The notes under the pieces were generated by a model. It was not told the origin of the DNA. It worked only from the letters and a program-made list of their open reading frames with translations, and made no database searches. A stretch of 44,806 bases of DNA from Bacteroidales bacterium (GTDB taxonomy: Bacteria > Bacteroidota > Bacteroidia > Bacteroidales > JAAYJT01). This document shows positions 25,688 through 34,540 of the stretch, one piece after another; position 1 is the first letter of the stretch; each line of letters begins with the position of its first letter. Made by a program: the position numbers and the translations under genes. The DNA is taken from positions 1 through 44,806 of the forward strand of contig JAAYJT010000057.1 in the NCBI GenBank assembly GCA_012522795.1, written 5' to 3'.

Positions 25688-27433
25688 ATGAAATTTAAAT
25701 ATTATATCATTTCCCTTCTCTTTATTACAGCTCTCTCATCCTGTAAAACTTCGAAAAAGATCACTGATAATGAGGAAACTAAGACGCCTGTTAAAGTAAA
25801 AACATTAAAACGCACTGATAATGTTTCATCAGTGTTCATTGATGCTAATAAAGAGAAAATTCTTGGGAATTATAAGCAGGCTATTGATTTATTTCAGCAA
25901 TGTTTGAGCAAAGACCCCGCTCATGATGCTTCGATGTATGAGCTGGCAAGGCTTTATCAGATGCAGGGCAATATTCATGATGCTCTGGCTCTTGCAGAAA
26001 AAGCTGCCGAAATTGATACGGAAAACAAATGGTATAATATGCTGCTGTCTTCATTATATGAACAAACAGGAGAAATTAAAAACGCGATACTAATCTTTGA
26101 TAAATTGCAGAACCTCTACCCAAAAGAAATAGAGTTCCTTTATCATGCAGCAATGCTGTATATAAGAGATGGTAAGCCCAATAAAGCCATTGATATATAT
26201 GATAAAATTGAAAGGATCAATGGTCCGGAAGAGGAGATCATTGTTCAAAAACACCGGCTTTATTTGTTGAATGGACAAGTTGACGAAGCTGTGGCTGAGA
26301 TTGAAAGGCTTATTAAAACAAACCCCGACGAAACCCGGTATTACGCCATGTTATCAGAGTTATATCTTAGTCTTGACAATTTTCCGAAGGCAATAGAGAA
26401 TCTAGAGAAGATCAAAGAGTTAGACCCGGAGAATCCTTATATTCACATAACTCTGGCTGAATATTATTTCAGGATTGATGATATTAATATGGCTATTCAG
26501 GAATTAAAACAGGGATTTGCAGCGCCTAATCTTGAAATTGAAATCAAACTTCAGGTATTGTTCAACTATTTCAGCGATGAAGATTTTGAAGGAGAATATT
26601 TTGATCAGGTTCTTGAACTATCAAACATTCTGGCTGCTTCACATCCTACAGATATCAGACCTTATTCGCTTTTAACCGACCTGTATCTCAGAAAATCGAA
26701 ATATCAGGAAGCTTCAGATGTTTTGCGCAAAGCCATAAAAATTGATAACAGCAATTTTATGATGTGGGAAACTCTGCTAAGACTTGAGATCTCATTATCT
26801 GACACTTTAAATCTGAAAAATGATGCAGTAGCAGCTATTGAGCTTTTTCCATTACACCCCTTGCTATATTTTTTCTCCGGAATAGCCTGTTATATGCTGG
26901 AGGATTATCAGCAAGCCATAAAAAAACTAGAAAGCGGAATTGACCTTGTAGTTGATGACGATAAATTATTGGGTGATTTTTATTCTTATCTGGGCGATAT
27001 CTATAATAAAACCAAACAATACGAAAAATCTGATTACTCCTTTGATCAGGCATTAAATGCAGATCCTGATAATCCGTATATTCTGAACAATTACAGTTAT
27101 TATCTTTCGCTAAGAAAAGTAAGGCTTGATGATGCCGAAAAGATGTCGGCCAAGTCCATTGAACTTACTCCCAACAGTCCACATTATCTTGATACCTATG
27201 GATGGATAATGTATCAGATGGGCAAATATGAAGAAGCTAAAAAGTGGATTGAGAAATCAATGGAAAACAGTGGAACGGAGAGTTCGGCAGTGCTGGAACA
27301 CTATGGTGATGTACTTTACAAGCTTGGCAGAACTGAAGAAGCCATCATATACTGGAAAAAAGCACTGGAGCTGGCTGATGAAATCAGCGATTTTCTCCGG
27401 GAAAAAGTGAAAGACGGCATACTTTATGAATAA
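25688..27433 (+). CDS. TPR-repeat lipoprotein
   Basis: A 581-residue protein with a lipoprotein signal (lipobox ITALSSC, Cys near residue 19) followed by tandem tetratricopeptide repeats along most of its length (from about residue 55 to 575, for example YKQAIDLFQQCLSKDP and KPNKAIDIYDKI). It should be periplasmic or outer-membrane-attached and act as a scaffold. The specific partner is unknown. It is followed after 28 nt by the DUF4292 lipoprotein gene and then the EnvC-like gene. This order, dut-TPR-DUF4292-EnvC, is familiar in Bacteroidales, so a shared envelope role is likely. Confidence 0.88.
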   Translation: MKFKYYIISLLFITALSSCKTSKKITDNEETKTPVKVKTLKRTDNVSSVFIDANKEKILGNYKQAIDLFQQCLSKDPAHDASMYELARLYQMQGNIHDALALAEKAAEIDTENKWYNMLLSSLYEQTGEIKNAILIFDKLQNLYPKEIEFLYHAAMLYIRDGKPNKAIDIYDKIERINGPEEEIIVQKHRLYLLNGQVDEAVAEIERLIKTNPDETRYYAMLSELYLSLDNFPKAIENLEKIKELDPENPYIHITLAEYYFRIDDINMAIQELKQGFAAPNLEIEIKLQVLFNYFSDEDFEGEYFDQVLELSNILAASHPTDIRPYSLLTDLYLRKSKYQEASDVLRKAIKIDNSNFMMWETLLRLEISLSDTLNLKNDAVAAIELFPLHPLLYFFSGIACYMLEDYQQAIKKLESGIDLVVDDDKLLGDFYSYLGDIYNKTKQYEKSDYSFDQALNADPDNPYILNNYSYYLSLRKVRLDDAEKMSAKSIELTPNSPHYLDTYGWIMYQMGKYEEAKKWIEKSMENSGTESSAVLEHYGDVLYKLGRTEEAIIYWKKALELADEISDFLREKVKDGILYE

Positions 27434-27461
27434 ACCGAACCTAAAAACAGCATAAATATTC

Positions 27462-28307
27462 ATGAAGCCTTGTAAAACATATATTTCAAAACTGATCCTC
27501 TACCCCTTAATTTTTGTTCTCTTTTCCATCCTACTGGCTTCGTGCGGTTCGTACAGAAAAGTTATAAAAGAACCCCTGAAATTGTACGGATCAGAATATT
27601 TGCTTGAGCAAATGAAAGAAAATGAGGTAAGGCCTGACTTTTTAACATCCAGATTTTCAGCCGAAATTCGAAAAGAGAACAAACAAATGTCCTTTAACGG
27701 GCAATTACGCTTAAAGACTGACAGCATTATATGGCTTACCATGTCGCCGGCACTAGGTCTGGAAATCGGAAGGCTGATAATTACTACCGATTCAGTAAAA
27801 TGGCTTAGCCGGCTTGAATCAAATTATATGATAAATGATATAAACTGGCTGAACGAAGTAATCCATCCTTTTATTGATTTTGATCTGATTCAGGCGTTGA
27901 TATTGGGAAATGATCTTAGCTATTATGAGAATTCTATGTTTCGCGGAAGCATTGAAAATCATGAATATAAATTAACAATAAACCAAAGACGCAAGCTTAA
28001 GAAAAAGGCAAGAAGCGATGATGGAAGTGATATTATCCCCTTGCAGCAAATATGGCTTGATCCTGAAACATACAGAATTAAGAAGGTAATGATAAAAGAC
28101 CTTAAAGATAAAGGAGCAAGAATTGAAGCTGTATATGATAATTTTGTTGAATCAGGCAATTATCTTTTTTCAACAAAAAGAATTTATGAATTGCAGGAAA
28201 AAAGTACGAACCTGACACTTAAGCTATCTTTTACACGTATCGAAATACCCGAATCAAATAATTTTCCGTTTACTATACCCGAAAAATACAGACCAGTAAG
28301 AAATTAA
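27462..28307 (+). CDS. DUF4292 family lipoprotein (possible LolA/LolB-like fold)
   Basis: A 281-residue lipoprotein (signal ILLASC, Cys near residue 28). The body has the DUF4292 pattern: FSAEIRKENKQMSFNGQLRLK, then DSIIWLTMSPALGLEIGRLIITTDSVKWLSR in sequence. Alternating beta strands carrying 'no more than a wall' of hydrophobics resemble the half-barrel of LolA/LolB-like proteins, but that is my inference. It overlaps neither neighbour, being 28 nt after the TPR gene and 14 nt before the EnvC-like gene, so all three are probably one operon. Role unknown; lipoprotein handling in the outer membrane is one possibility. Confidence 0.82.
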   Translation: MKPCKTYISKLILYPLIFVLFSILLASCGSYRKVIKEPLKLYGSEYLLEQMKENEVRPDFLTSRFSAEIRKENKQMSFNGQLRLKTDSIIWLTMSPALGLEIGRLIITTDSVKWLSRLESNYMINDINWLNEVIHPFIDFDLIQALILGNDLSYYENSMFRGSIENHEYKLTINQRRKLKKKARSDDGSDIIPLQQIWLDPETYRIKKVMIKDLKDKGARIEAVYDNFVESGNYLFSTKRIYELQEKSTNLTLKLSFTRIEIPESNNFPFTIPEKYRPVRN

Positions 28308-28321
28308 GGCTAAAAGAGCAA

Positions 28322-29569
28322 ATGAAGGTTCGAAATAAAAATATTCTAATCGTTTTACTGATCTCTCATTTTTTGAGTATACCATACTTTATTGAAGCCC
28401 AGCAAAGCGAAAAAGAAAAATTACAAAAAGACAAACAACGGATTGAAAATGAAATTGACTACACAAACAAATTATTAACCGAAACACAACGCACCCGTCA
28501 AACATCATTGAATCAGCTTACATTGCTGAATCGTCAGGTAAAACAAAGAGAAGAACTGTTAAAGAACATCAATTCTATAATTAATGCTATTGACGGGCAA
28601 ATTAAATTGAGTTCTGACAGCATTATGATGCTTCAAAACGAATTGCAACGATATAAAGACGAGTATGCAAGGCTTATAGTTGCTGCAAGTAAACATCGCA
28701 GTTCATACGAAAAGTTGATGTTTGTTTTTTCAGCCGATGATTTTAACCAGGCTTATAAACGCATTAAATATCTTCAGCAATACAGTGAATATCGTAAATC
28801 GCAGGCTGAAAGAATACGTTCAACCGAAGCTGAGTTATCAAAAAAGATCATAGCGCTTGAACTTCAGCGAGCCGGCAAGGTAGCTCTTAGAAACGATCAT
28901 GAACGTGAAAAACAACAACTTGCCAAAGAACGTAATAAACAAAATGAAAGCGTTCAGAATCTTTCAAAAAAAGAAAAAGAACTACTTGCAAAATTGCGTG
29001 AAAACGAGCGCGCTTTAAACCGTTTACAAAAAGCAATTGAAAAAATAATTGCTGAAGAGATTCGCCTGGCACGCGAAACTGCTAAGAAAACCGGGACAGT
29101 CCATACAGGCGATTTTGCACTTACTCCTGAAGAAAAACTTGTTTCAAGCAATATGGAAGCCAATAAAGGCAAACTACCCTGGCCAACAGAGCGGGGAGTT
29201 ATTGGAGCTTCGTTTGGCGCAAATCCGCATCCTGTACTTAAAGGCATTAAAACACAAAACAATGGCATTGACATAATTACACACAAAGGTGCTGAAGCCA
29301 GGGCTGTGTTTGAAGGCGAAGTTGCCAACGTACTTACAATTCCCAGTTTAAATAATGTTGTTATAGTGAAACATGGTAATTTTCTGACGGTTTACTCCAA
29401 TCTTAATCAGGTTTTTGTGAAGCGCGGTGATAAAGTAACAACAAGACAAAATCTGGGAGTTATTCATACCGACAATGAAGAAGTAAATACCAAACTTCAT
29501 TTTGAGATATGGAAAGGTAAAGAATTACAAAATCCTGAACATTGGATAGCCCGTGGCAAAGCCATGTAA
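28322..29569 (+). CDS. EnvC-like murein hydrolase activator with a degenerate LytM domain
   Basis: A secreted 415-residue protein with a signal peptide (cleavage after about residue 26), a long coiled coil (about 28-265) and a C-terminal LytM/M23 domain (about 290-410). The catalytic zinc site is broken: the usual HxGxD reads NNGID (Asn for His), the central catalytic His is replaced (VYSNLNQ), and HxH reads KLH. This fits EnvC, which activates amidases instead of cutting peptidoglycan itself. A candidate partner amidase is not in the window. Confidence 0.88.
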   Translation: MKVRNKNILIVLLISHFLSIPYFIEAQQSEKEKLQKDKQRIENEIDYTNKLLTETQRTRQTSLNQLTLLNRQVKQREELLKNINSIINAIDGQIKLSSDSIMMLQNELQRYKDEYARLIVAASKHRSSYEKLMFVFSADDFNQAYKRIKYLQQYSEYRKSQAERIRSTEAELSKKIIALELQRAGKVALRNDHEREKQQLAKERNKQNESVQNLSKKEKELLAKLRENERALNRLQKAIEKIIAEEIRLARETAKKTGTVHTGDFALTPEEKLVSSNMEANKGKLPWPTERGVIGASFGANPHPVLKGIKTQNNGIDIITHKGAEARAVFEGEVANVLTIPSLNNVVIVKHGNFLTVYSNLNQVFVKRGDKVTTRQNLGVIHTDNEEVNTKLHFEIWKGKELQNPEHWIARGKAM

Positions 29570-29648
29570 AATCAGGCTTTCTGACCGGTTGAATGTCGTC
29601 CTTCCCTATTTAATTTAGAAATAAATCCTGGTGTGGTAATCTTTTTCC

Positions 29649-29656
29649 TAATTTTG
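29649..29656 (+). promoter_or_regulatory. Candidate -7 box of tatA
   Basis: TAATTTTG fits TAnnTTTG, 21 nt before the tatA ATG at 29678. The upstream element is weak. Confidence 0.4.
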
Positions 29657-29677
29657 CTAAAAATAAATCTGATTTTT

Positions 29678-29869
29678 ATGAACGCAATGATGTTTTTGGG
29701 AATTATTGGACCCTGGCAGGTAATTCTTATTCTTGCTGTTGTTCTATTATTATTTGGTGGCAAAAAAGTTCCGGAACTTATGAAGGGGCTTGGCAAAGGA
29801 ATCCGTAATTTCAAAGAAGGTATGAACGAGCCCGATGAGGATGAAAAAAGCCAAAAATCAAAAGAGTAA
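29678..29869 (+). CDS. tatA: Twin-arginine translocase subunit TatA/TatE family protein
   Basis: A 63-residue inner-membrane protein: one N-terminal transmembrane helix (about residues 6-24, [19 protein letters not shown]), the conserved [23 protein letters not shown] amphipathic helix, and an acidic tail. It forms the protein-conducting part of the Tat pathway for folded proteins. The frame is open from 29633, but the ATG at 29678 gives the normal TatA N-terminus and lies after the promoter box. No tatC or tatB lies in the window. Confidence 0.93.
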   Translation: MNAMMFLGIIGPWQVILILAVVLLLFGGKKVPELMKGLGKGIRNFKEGMNEPDEDEKSQKSKE

Positions 29870-30162
29870 AACCAGCTTTCTTCGCTTTGCTTTATTTCTA
29901 TCCATTTAAGCTGCAAAGGCTTTTTTGTAAGGATATTAGTTATACAGGACAAAGGAGAACAAGAATTGAAAATTCACAAAACAGCTTTTGAAATGCCTTC
30001 CTTAATACAGAAAGCCGGTTTAAAAACCATATTTGAAAACATTCTCACAGTATGATTAAAAATTACGTTGATGATAATATCCGGTTCCGGCATTTTGGAA
30101 CAATTAAATAAAGCAGAGTTCTTTACCGGTGTTTTATACTATGTGGATCTAAATATCTGATT

Positions 30163-30837
30163 ATGAAACATTTCTTACTCTTTGTATTTCTTTTATTTTT
30201 CCTGATGTTTGACTCCAGTGCACAGCTTTTTACCGGAGGAGTGAAAGCCGGGATTGTCGGCAGTCAGGTTGACGGCGATACATACAGCGGGTTTAATAAG
30301 GCAGGCATTTTTGGTGGTGGATATATAAATCTGCGAATTGCCGATATTGAAGATTCTCCGGTTGAAAACCTTATTCAGGATGATAGTATTAAATTTCACA
30401 GTTTTTGGGATCTGAGCGCATTCCAGATGGAACTGGCATACATGCAGAAAGGTTCACGAAAAAATCCGAACTACGAAAAAGAAGATTTTGAGCAATATCT
30501 GCTTCGAACTGATTATGTGGAACTTGCAATCCTATACCAGTTTTTGTATTCTGAAAAACTCGCTTTTGAATTAGGACCAGCATTCGGGTATCTGATGCAT
30601 ACTTATGAGGAACGCGATCAGCAAATTGCTGCTTCAGTTCCTTTCAGAAAAACTGTGGTGAATTATATTGGAGGTATTTATTACTTTTTAAACGACCGTA
30701 CAGGAGTTAATTTAAGAGTGAATAATTCAATTTTAAGCCTGCGCGATGCCGATCGCAAGCCTTACGATAAAAGACGGTTCTTCCATTACGGTCAGTTTCA
30801 TGTTGCCCTGGTTCTCTCAGTTCAGTTCAGGCTGTAG
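30163..30837 (+). CDS. Outer-membrane beta-barrel protein (PorT-like family)
   Basis: A 224-residue protein with a clear signal peptide (cleavage after SSAQ, about residue 21). Its body of alternating beta strands ends in an aromatic or hydrophobic strand (VALVLSVQFRL), typical of small 8-stranded outer-membrane barrels of the OMP_b-brl_2/PorT group. It is not the T9SS protein PorT itself as far as I can judge. The family is functionally poorly defined. It stands alone after a 293-nt gap past tatA, in which I see no gene or strong signal. Confidence 0.72.
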   Translation: MKHFLLFVFLLFFLMFDSSAQLFTGGVKAGIVGSQVDGDTYSGFNKAGIFGGGYINLRIADIEDSPVENLIQDDSIKFHSFWDLSAFQMELAYMQKGSRKNPNYEKEDFEQYLLRTDYVELAILYQFLYSEKLAFELGPAFGYLMHTYEERDQQIAASVPFRKTVVNYIGGIYYFLNDRTGVNLRVNNSILSLRDADRKPYDKRRFFHYGQFHVALVLSVQFRL

Positions 30838-30882
30838 GTCAATAGCTTGCAAGCAGCACTTGAAATATTTAATTACGTTTTA

Positions 30883-30909
30883 AGCTTTGCGGGTAATAAC
30901 CTCAAAGCT
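30883..30909. terminator. Hairpin between convergent genes (possible weak terminator)
   Basis: AGCTTTG (30883-30889) pairs with CAAAGCT (30903-30909), and GGT/ACC extends the stem inward. It overlaps the queG stop codon. There is no long T-run, so activity is uncertain. Confidence 0.35.
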
Positions 30910-31840
30910 ATTCATCGCTATCAAGAAATTCCATATTGCGCATTACTCCTTCATATTTTGCTCGTTTTAATGCTGATTTCTTAAATAAGGAATTAAAAGT
31001 TTCTTTTGAAAGATCTTTCCAATCTTCGGCTTTAAAACCCTGAACCTGAGCAGGTAATTCAAATGATGATTCATTGTGAGGGATTGAAAAACGATTCCAG
31101 GGGCATACTTCCTGACAAATATCACAACCAAAAATCCACTTTTTATATTTGCCTTTTAACTCTTCCGGCAGTTCACCTTTTTTCTCAATAGTAAGGTAAG
31201 ATATGCATTTTCTGGAATCAATCATTCGATCCTGCCCAATGGCTTGTGTAGGGCATGCATCAATACAACGCCGGCAATCGCCGCAAAAATTCCCGCCATA
31301 AGAATTGTCATATGCAAGCTCCAGATCAGTAATTATTTCAGCAATAAAAAAATATGATCCATTTCGGGGAGTTATCAATAATGAATTTTTACCTATCCAG
31401 CCCAATCCGGCTTTCACAGCCCATGCTCTTTCAAGCACAGGCGCAGAGTCAGTAAATACCCGAGACTGATTTGCCGCTATTTCGTTATTAATGAACGTCT
31501 GTAACTTTCTTAATTTATCTTTGATCACAAAATGATAATCTTCGCCGTAAGCATAGCGTGAAATCAAATAATCAGAATCAGGATGTAATTGTTTTTCAGG
31601 ATAATAATTCTGCAACACTACAATAACGGAACGGGAGTTCTCAACCAAAAGAGCGGGATCAAGCCGCATCTCAAAATTATTAGACATATAGCCCATTTCA
31701 CCATGCCGGTTTTCATTCAGCCATTTTTGCAAACGAGGTCTATGATCGCTTAAAAAGCTAACTTCGGCAATTCCACAGGCTGAAAAACCAAGCTTAAGTG
31801 CCTGATCCTTGATTTTCTTTGAACTAAGCTCTTTATCCAC
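30908..31840 (-). CDS. queG: Epoxyqueuosine reductase
   Basis: Reduces epoxyqueuosine to queuosine in tRNA, the last step of queuosine synthesis; uses cobalamin and two [4Fe-4S] clusters. The 310-residue protein has the ferredoxin motifs CGDCRRCIDACP (about residues 186-197) and CDICQEVCPWN (about 235-245). Upstream segments typical of QueG are ISRYAYGEDYHFVIKDKL and DSAPVLERAWAVKAGLGWIG. The start is GTG at 31840, 20 nt after the ruvB stop. The two genes are probably one operon. Confidence 0.97.
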   Translation of the reverse strand: MDKELSSKKIKDQALKLGFSACGIAEVSFLSDHRPRLQKWLNENRHGEMGYMSNNFEMRLDPALLVENSRSVIVVLQNYYPEKQLHPDSDYLISRYAYGEDYHFVIKDKLRKLQTFINNEIAANQSRVFTDSAPVLERAWAVKAGLGWIGKNSLLITPRNGSYFFIAEIITDLELAYDNSYGGNFCGDCRRCIDACPTQAIGQDRMIDSRKCISYLTIEKKGELPEELKGKYKKWIFGCDICQEVCPWNRFSIPHNESSFELPAQVQGFKAEDWKDLSKETFNSLFKKSALKRAKYEGVMRNMEFLDSDE

Positions 31841-31860
31841 AAAAGTAATGTTAACAAATA

Positions 31861-32889
31861 TTAATCAAACAAATCGGGCTGGCGCAACTGAGATTTACCT
31901 AGATGAGCATAAGCTCTTTCAGTAACCTCTCTGCCACGTGGTGTACGACTTAAAAAACCTTCCATGATTAAAAATGGTTCATACACCTCTTCAATTGTAC
32001 CTGAATCCTCACCTACAGCAGTTGCAATCGTATTTAAACCTACAGGACCACCCTTAAATTTTTCAATAATCGTAGTCAGGATTTTATTATCCATTTCGTC
32101 AAGACCGAACCTGTCAACATTAAGCGATTGTAGAGCATATTGAGTTATTGCAAGATCAATCTTCCCATCTCCTTTAATTTGAGCAAAATCTCTGACCCTT
32201 CTCAGCAAAAGATTAGCAATACGAGGAGTACCACGACTCCGGCTGGCTATTTCCATTGAAGCTTTGTTATCAACAGGAACTTTTAATATTGAAGCTGAAC
32301 GTTTAATTATCTGATCCAAAACCTGCGAATCGTAATACGACAATCGCAAATTAATTCCAAAACGAGAACGTAAAGGCGATGTAAGTAAGCCTGAACGGGT
32401 AGTAGCTCCGATTAAAGTAAAATGGTTCAGAGAAATTTGAACACTACGAGCATTTGGTCCGGTTTCTATCATAATATCAATCCTGTAATCTTCCATTGCC
32501 GAATAAAGATATTCTTCCACCAATGGACTTAAGCGATGTATCTCATCAATAAACAGCACATCATTATTTTCAAGATTGGTAAGTAGACCTGCAAGGTCGC
32601 CGGGCTTATCAAGCACTGGTCCTGAAGTAAGCTTTAGTTTAACTCCAAGTTCATTGGCTATTATATGTGACAGCGTTGTTTTACCTAAACCCGGAGGTCC
32701 ATGCAGCAGTACATGATCCAAAGCTTCGCCGCGCTGCCTTGCTGCTTCAACAAATATTTTCAGATTATCAACAACATTATACTGTCCAAAAAAATCGCTA
32801 AAATCAGCAGGTCTAAGCACTTTTTCCATTTCGCGTTCCTGACGACTCAGGTTTTCCGGCGAAGGATCAAGATTGTGAGATTTAGCCAT
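31861..32889 (-). CDS. ruvB: Holliday junction branch migration DNA helicase RuvB
   Basis: The hexameric AAA+ motor that drives branch migration with RuvA during recombination repair. The 342 residues are full length. Walker A is [16 protein letters not shown] (about 57-72), Walker [13 protein letters not shown], sensor 1 [18 protein letters not shown] and the sensor 2 arginine in [17 protein letters not shown]. The C-terminal winged helix ends with the [12 protein letters not shown] segment. ruvA is not adjacent. queG follows in the same transcript. Confidence 0.98.
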   Translation of the reverse strand: MAKSHNLDPSPENLSRQEREMEKVLRPADFSDFFGQYNVVDNLKIFVEAARQRGEALDHVLLHGPPGLGKTTLSHIIANELGVKLKLTSGPVLDKPGDLAGLLTNLENNDVLFIDEIHRLSPLVEEYLYSAMEDYRIDIMIETGPNARSVQISLNHFTLIGATTRSGLLTSPLRSRFGINLRLSYYDSQVLDQIIKRSASILKVPVDNKASMEIASRSRGTPRIANLLLRRVRDFAQIKGDGKIDLAITQYALQSLNVDRFGLDEMDNKILTTIIEKFKGGPVGLNTIATAVGEDSGTIEEVYEPFLIMEGFLSRTPRGREVTERAYAHLGKSQLRQPDLFD

Positions 32890-32922
32890 AAAACCAAATT
32901 TTTAATTCCTTGTTTCAAATGA

Positions 32923-32930
32923 CAAAGATA
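32923..32930 (-). promoter_or_regulatory. Candidate -7 box of ruvB-queG
   Basis: TATCTTTG on the minus strand fits TAnnTTTG, 33 nt before the ruvB ATG. Confidence 0.4.
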
Positions 32931-33093
32931 CAAATCAATTAAAATCTTATCGTTTATTAATGGTTTTAAACTTTTGTTTTATTGACATTAACGTAACCAT
33001 TCAAAATTAGAGTTGAATTATATTTATCGTGGAACATGCTGAAATGAAAAAAAATTATATCTTAGCGCCATAAAATAATTGTTTTATATTCCT

Positions 33094-33939
33094 ATGAAAA
33101 ACATTCTGGTAGCTGTTGATTTTTCAAAAGGGTCAATTCAAGCATATAGATATGCTTTAAAGCTTGCTGTACTGATAAAAAGCAATTTAAACATTATCTG
33201 GGTTGATAACGAATCAACTATTGATTCAGCATTGTCTTTTGATGATACCAGTTACAGAAATGAAGCCATTACAAACCTCAATGAACTAATTAATACCTAT
33301 GCAAGCGATTTTCCAGGCAGCGTTTCTTACAAAATACGCCGTGGCAAGGTATATCAGGAAGTTGCAGCGATGGCCAAAATTTCTGAATCAAACATAATAG
33401 TCGCCGGTACTCATGGGGTTACAGGATTTGAGCAATATTGGATTGGAAGCAATGCTTACCGTATTGTTTCATATGCTCCATGCCCTGTTATAACTGTGAG
33501 ATTTGATTATGGCCTTGAACGCGACATTAAAAACATAGTTCTTCCTATTGACAGTACTCCCGACACAAGGGAAAAAGTGGCTTTTACCTGCGATCTTGCT
33601 AGGCTTTTAGGTGCCAGACTACATATCATAGGGCTACTTACCACAAATTTAAAATCTCTACATCGCAAAACGATCAGCAATGTAGAACAGGTTAAAAAAT
33701 ATTGCAAAAGCAAAGAGATTGATTTTAGCGTTGCTGAAATTGAATCTGCTAATGTTACAAAAGAAATAGTTGCTTACGCAGTGGAACAAAATACTGATTT
33801 AATTGCAATTATGACTGAACAACAACGTTCTGCTTCAGGGTTATTGCTTGGTCCTCAGGCCCAGCAACTTGTAAACTATTCGCCTGTACCTGTTTTAAGT
33901 GTGCAGCCTCAGGAAATGCATAACCTCACATTACGTTAA
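33094..33939 (+). CDS. Tandem-domain universal stress protein (first copy)
   Basis: A soluble 281-residue protein of two UspA domains (about 1-140 and 145-281). The first has the ATP-binding pattern VAGTHGVTGFEQYWIGSNAY. In the second the corresponding segment (MTEQQRSASGLLLGPQAQQ) has lost the first glycines, so nucleotide binding there is doubtful. The ATG at 33094 (MKNILVAVDF) is chosen over a TTG five codons upstream. A paralogue lies at 34541, with a SPOR-domain gene between them. Usp proteins usually answer to starvation or redox stress; the exact role is unknown. Confidence 0.9.
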   Translation: MKNILVAVDFSKGSIQAYRYALKLAVLIKSNLNIIWVDNESTIDSALSFDDTSYRNEAITNLNELINTYASDFPGSVSYKIRRGKVYQEVAAMAKISESNIIVAGTHGVTGFEQYWIGSNAYRIVSYAPCPVITVRFDYGLERDIKNIVLPIDSTPDTREKVAFTCDLARLLGARLHIIGLLTTNLKSLHRKTISNVEQVKKYCKSKEIDFSVAEIESANVTKEIVAYAVEQNTDLIAIMTEQQRSASGLLLGPQAQQLVNYSPVPVLSVQPQEMHNLTLR

Positions 33940-33992
33940 TAAATTATATTTTGAACTATAATTATTTTATTAGTCAAGCATTGTAACTCAAT

Positions 33993-34418
33993 ATGTTATC
34001 TTTTTTTCATAAAGCCCTTATCTTTATTTTATTTTCCTTAATAAGTATATCTGGCTTTACTCAACACATTAATATTCATGATAACATAATTATCATTGCC
34101 GATCCAAAAATAAACGAGCTGGCCGAAGAATATCCATCAATTGCCGGAGAGATTCATCCTTTGGAAGGATACAGAATACAAATATTCTTTGATTCCGGAA
34201 ATTTATCAAAACGTAATGCTTCAAAAGTCAGAGAAGAATTTATAAAACTCTTTCCAGATGTTGAAGCTTATATTACTTTTAAGGAACCATATTATAGAGT
34301 GAGGGTTGGAGATTTCAGAACCAACCTGGAAGCCAATGGTTTCAGAAAAAAAATCTTACAATATTATCCACATGCTTTCACTGTAAATGATCAGATAAAT
34401 GCCCCATCTATAAAATAA
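33993..34418 (+). CDS. Secreted SPOR-domain protein
   Basis: A 141-residue protein with an N-terminal signal peptide (about residues 1-23, ending SGFTQ) and a C-terminal SPOR fold (about 60-130), which in this family binds denuded septal peptidoglycan glycans. Characteristic segments are GYRIQIFFDSG and YRVRVGDFRTNLEA. No transmembrane anchor remains after cleavage, so it would be periplasmic. It lies between two UspA genes on the same strand, 53 nt after the first and 122 nt before the second. Confidence 0.85.
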   Translation: MLSFFHKALIFILFSLISISGFTQHINIHDNIIIIADPKINELAEEYPSIAGEIHPLEGYRIQIFFDSGNLSKRNASKVREEFIKLFPDVEAYITFKEPYYRVRVGDFRTNLEANGFRKKILQYYPHAFTVNDQINAPSIK

Positions 34419-34443
34419 AACTATTAAAAATAATATAAAGACA

Positions 34444-34474
34444 TTGATTATTCATTGAAAATGTAGTAATTTAG
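34444..34474 (+). promoter_or_regulatory. Promoter of the second UspA gene
   Basis: TTG (34444-34446), 20 nt, then TAATTTAG (34467-34474): the Bacteroidota promoter pattern with one mismatch in the -7 box. It gives a leader of about 60 nt. Confidence 0.5.
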
Positions 34475-34540
34475 CAATCGTGTTTTATTACCATATTTCA
34501 GGCTCATGTTTTAGATATAACCTTTAAAACTCATTGCATT

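Noticed and set aside
29572-29952. 126-codon minus-strand frame over tatA
   Set aside because: It lies antisense across the whole tatA gene. tatA has a clear family match and promoter, so the antisense frame is a shadow.
30163-30837. Naming the small beta-barrel protein PorT
   Set aside because: It resembles the wider PorT-like barrel family only. I see nothing specific to the T9SS component.
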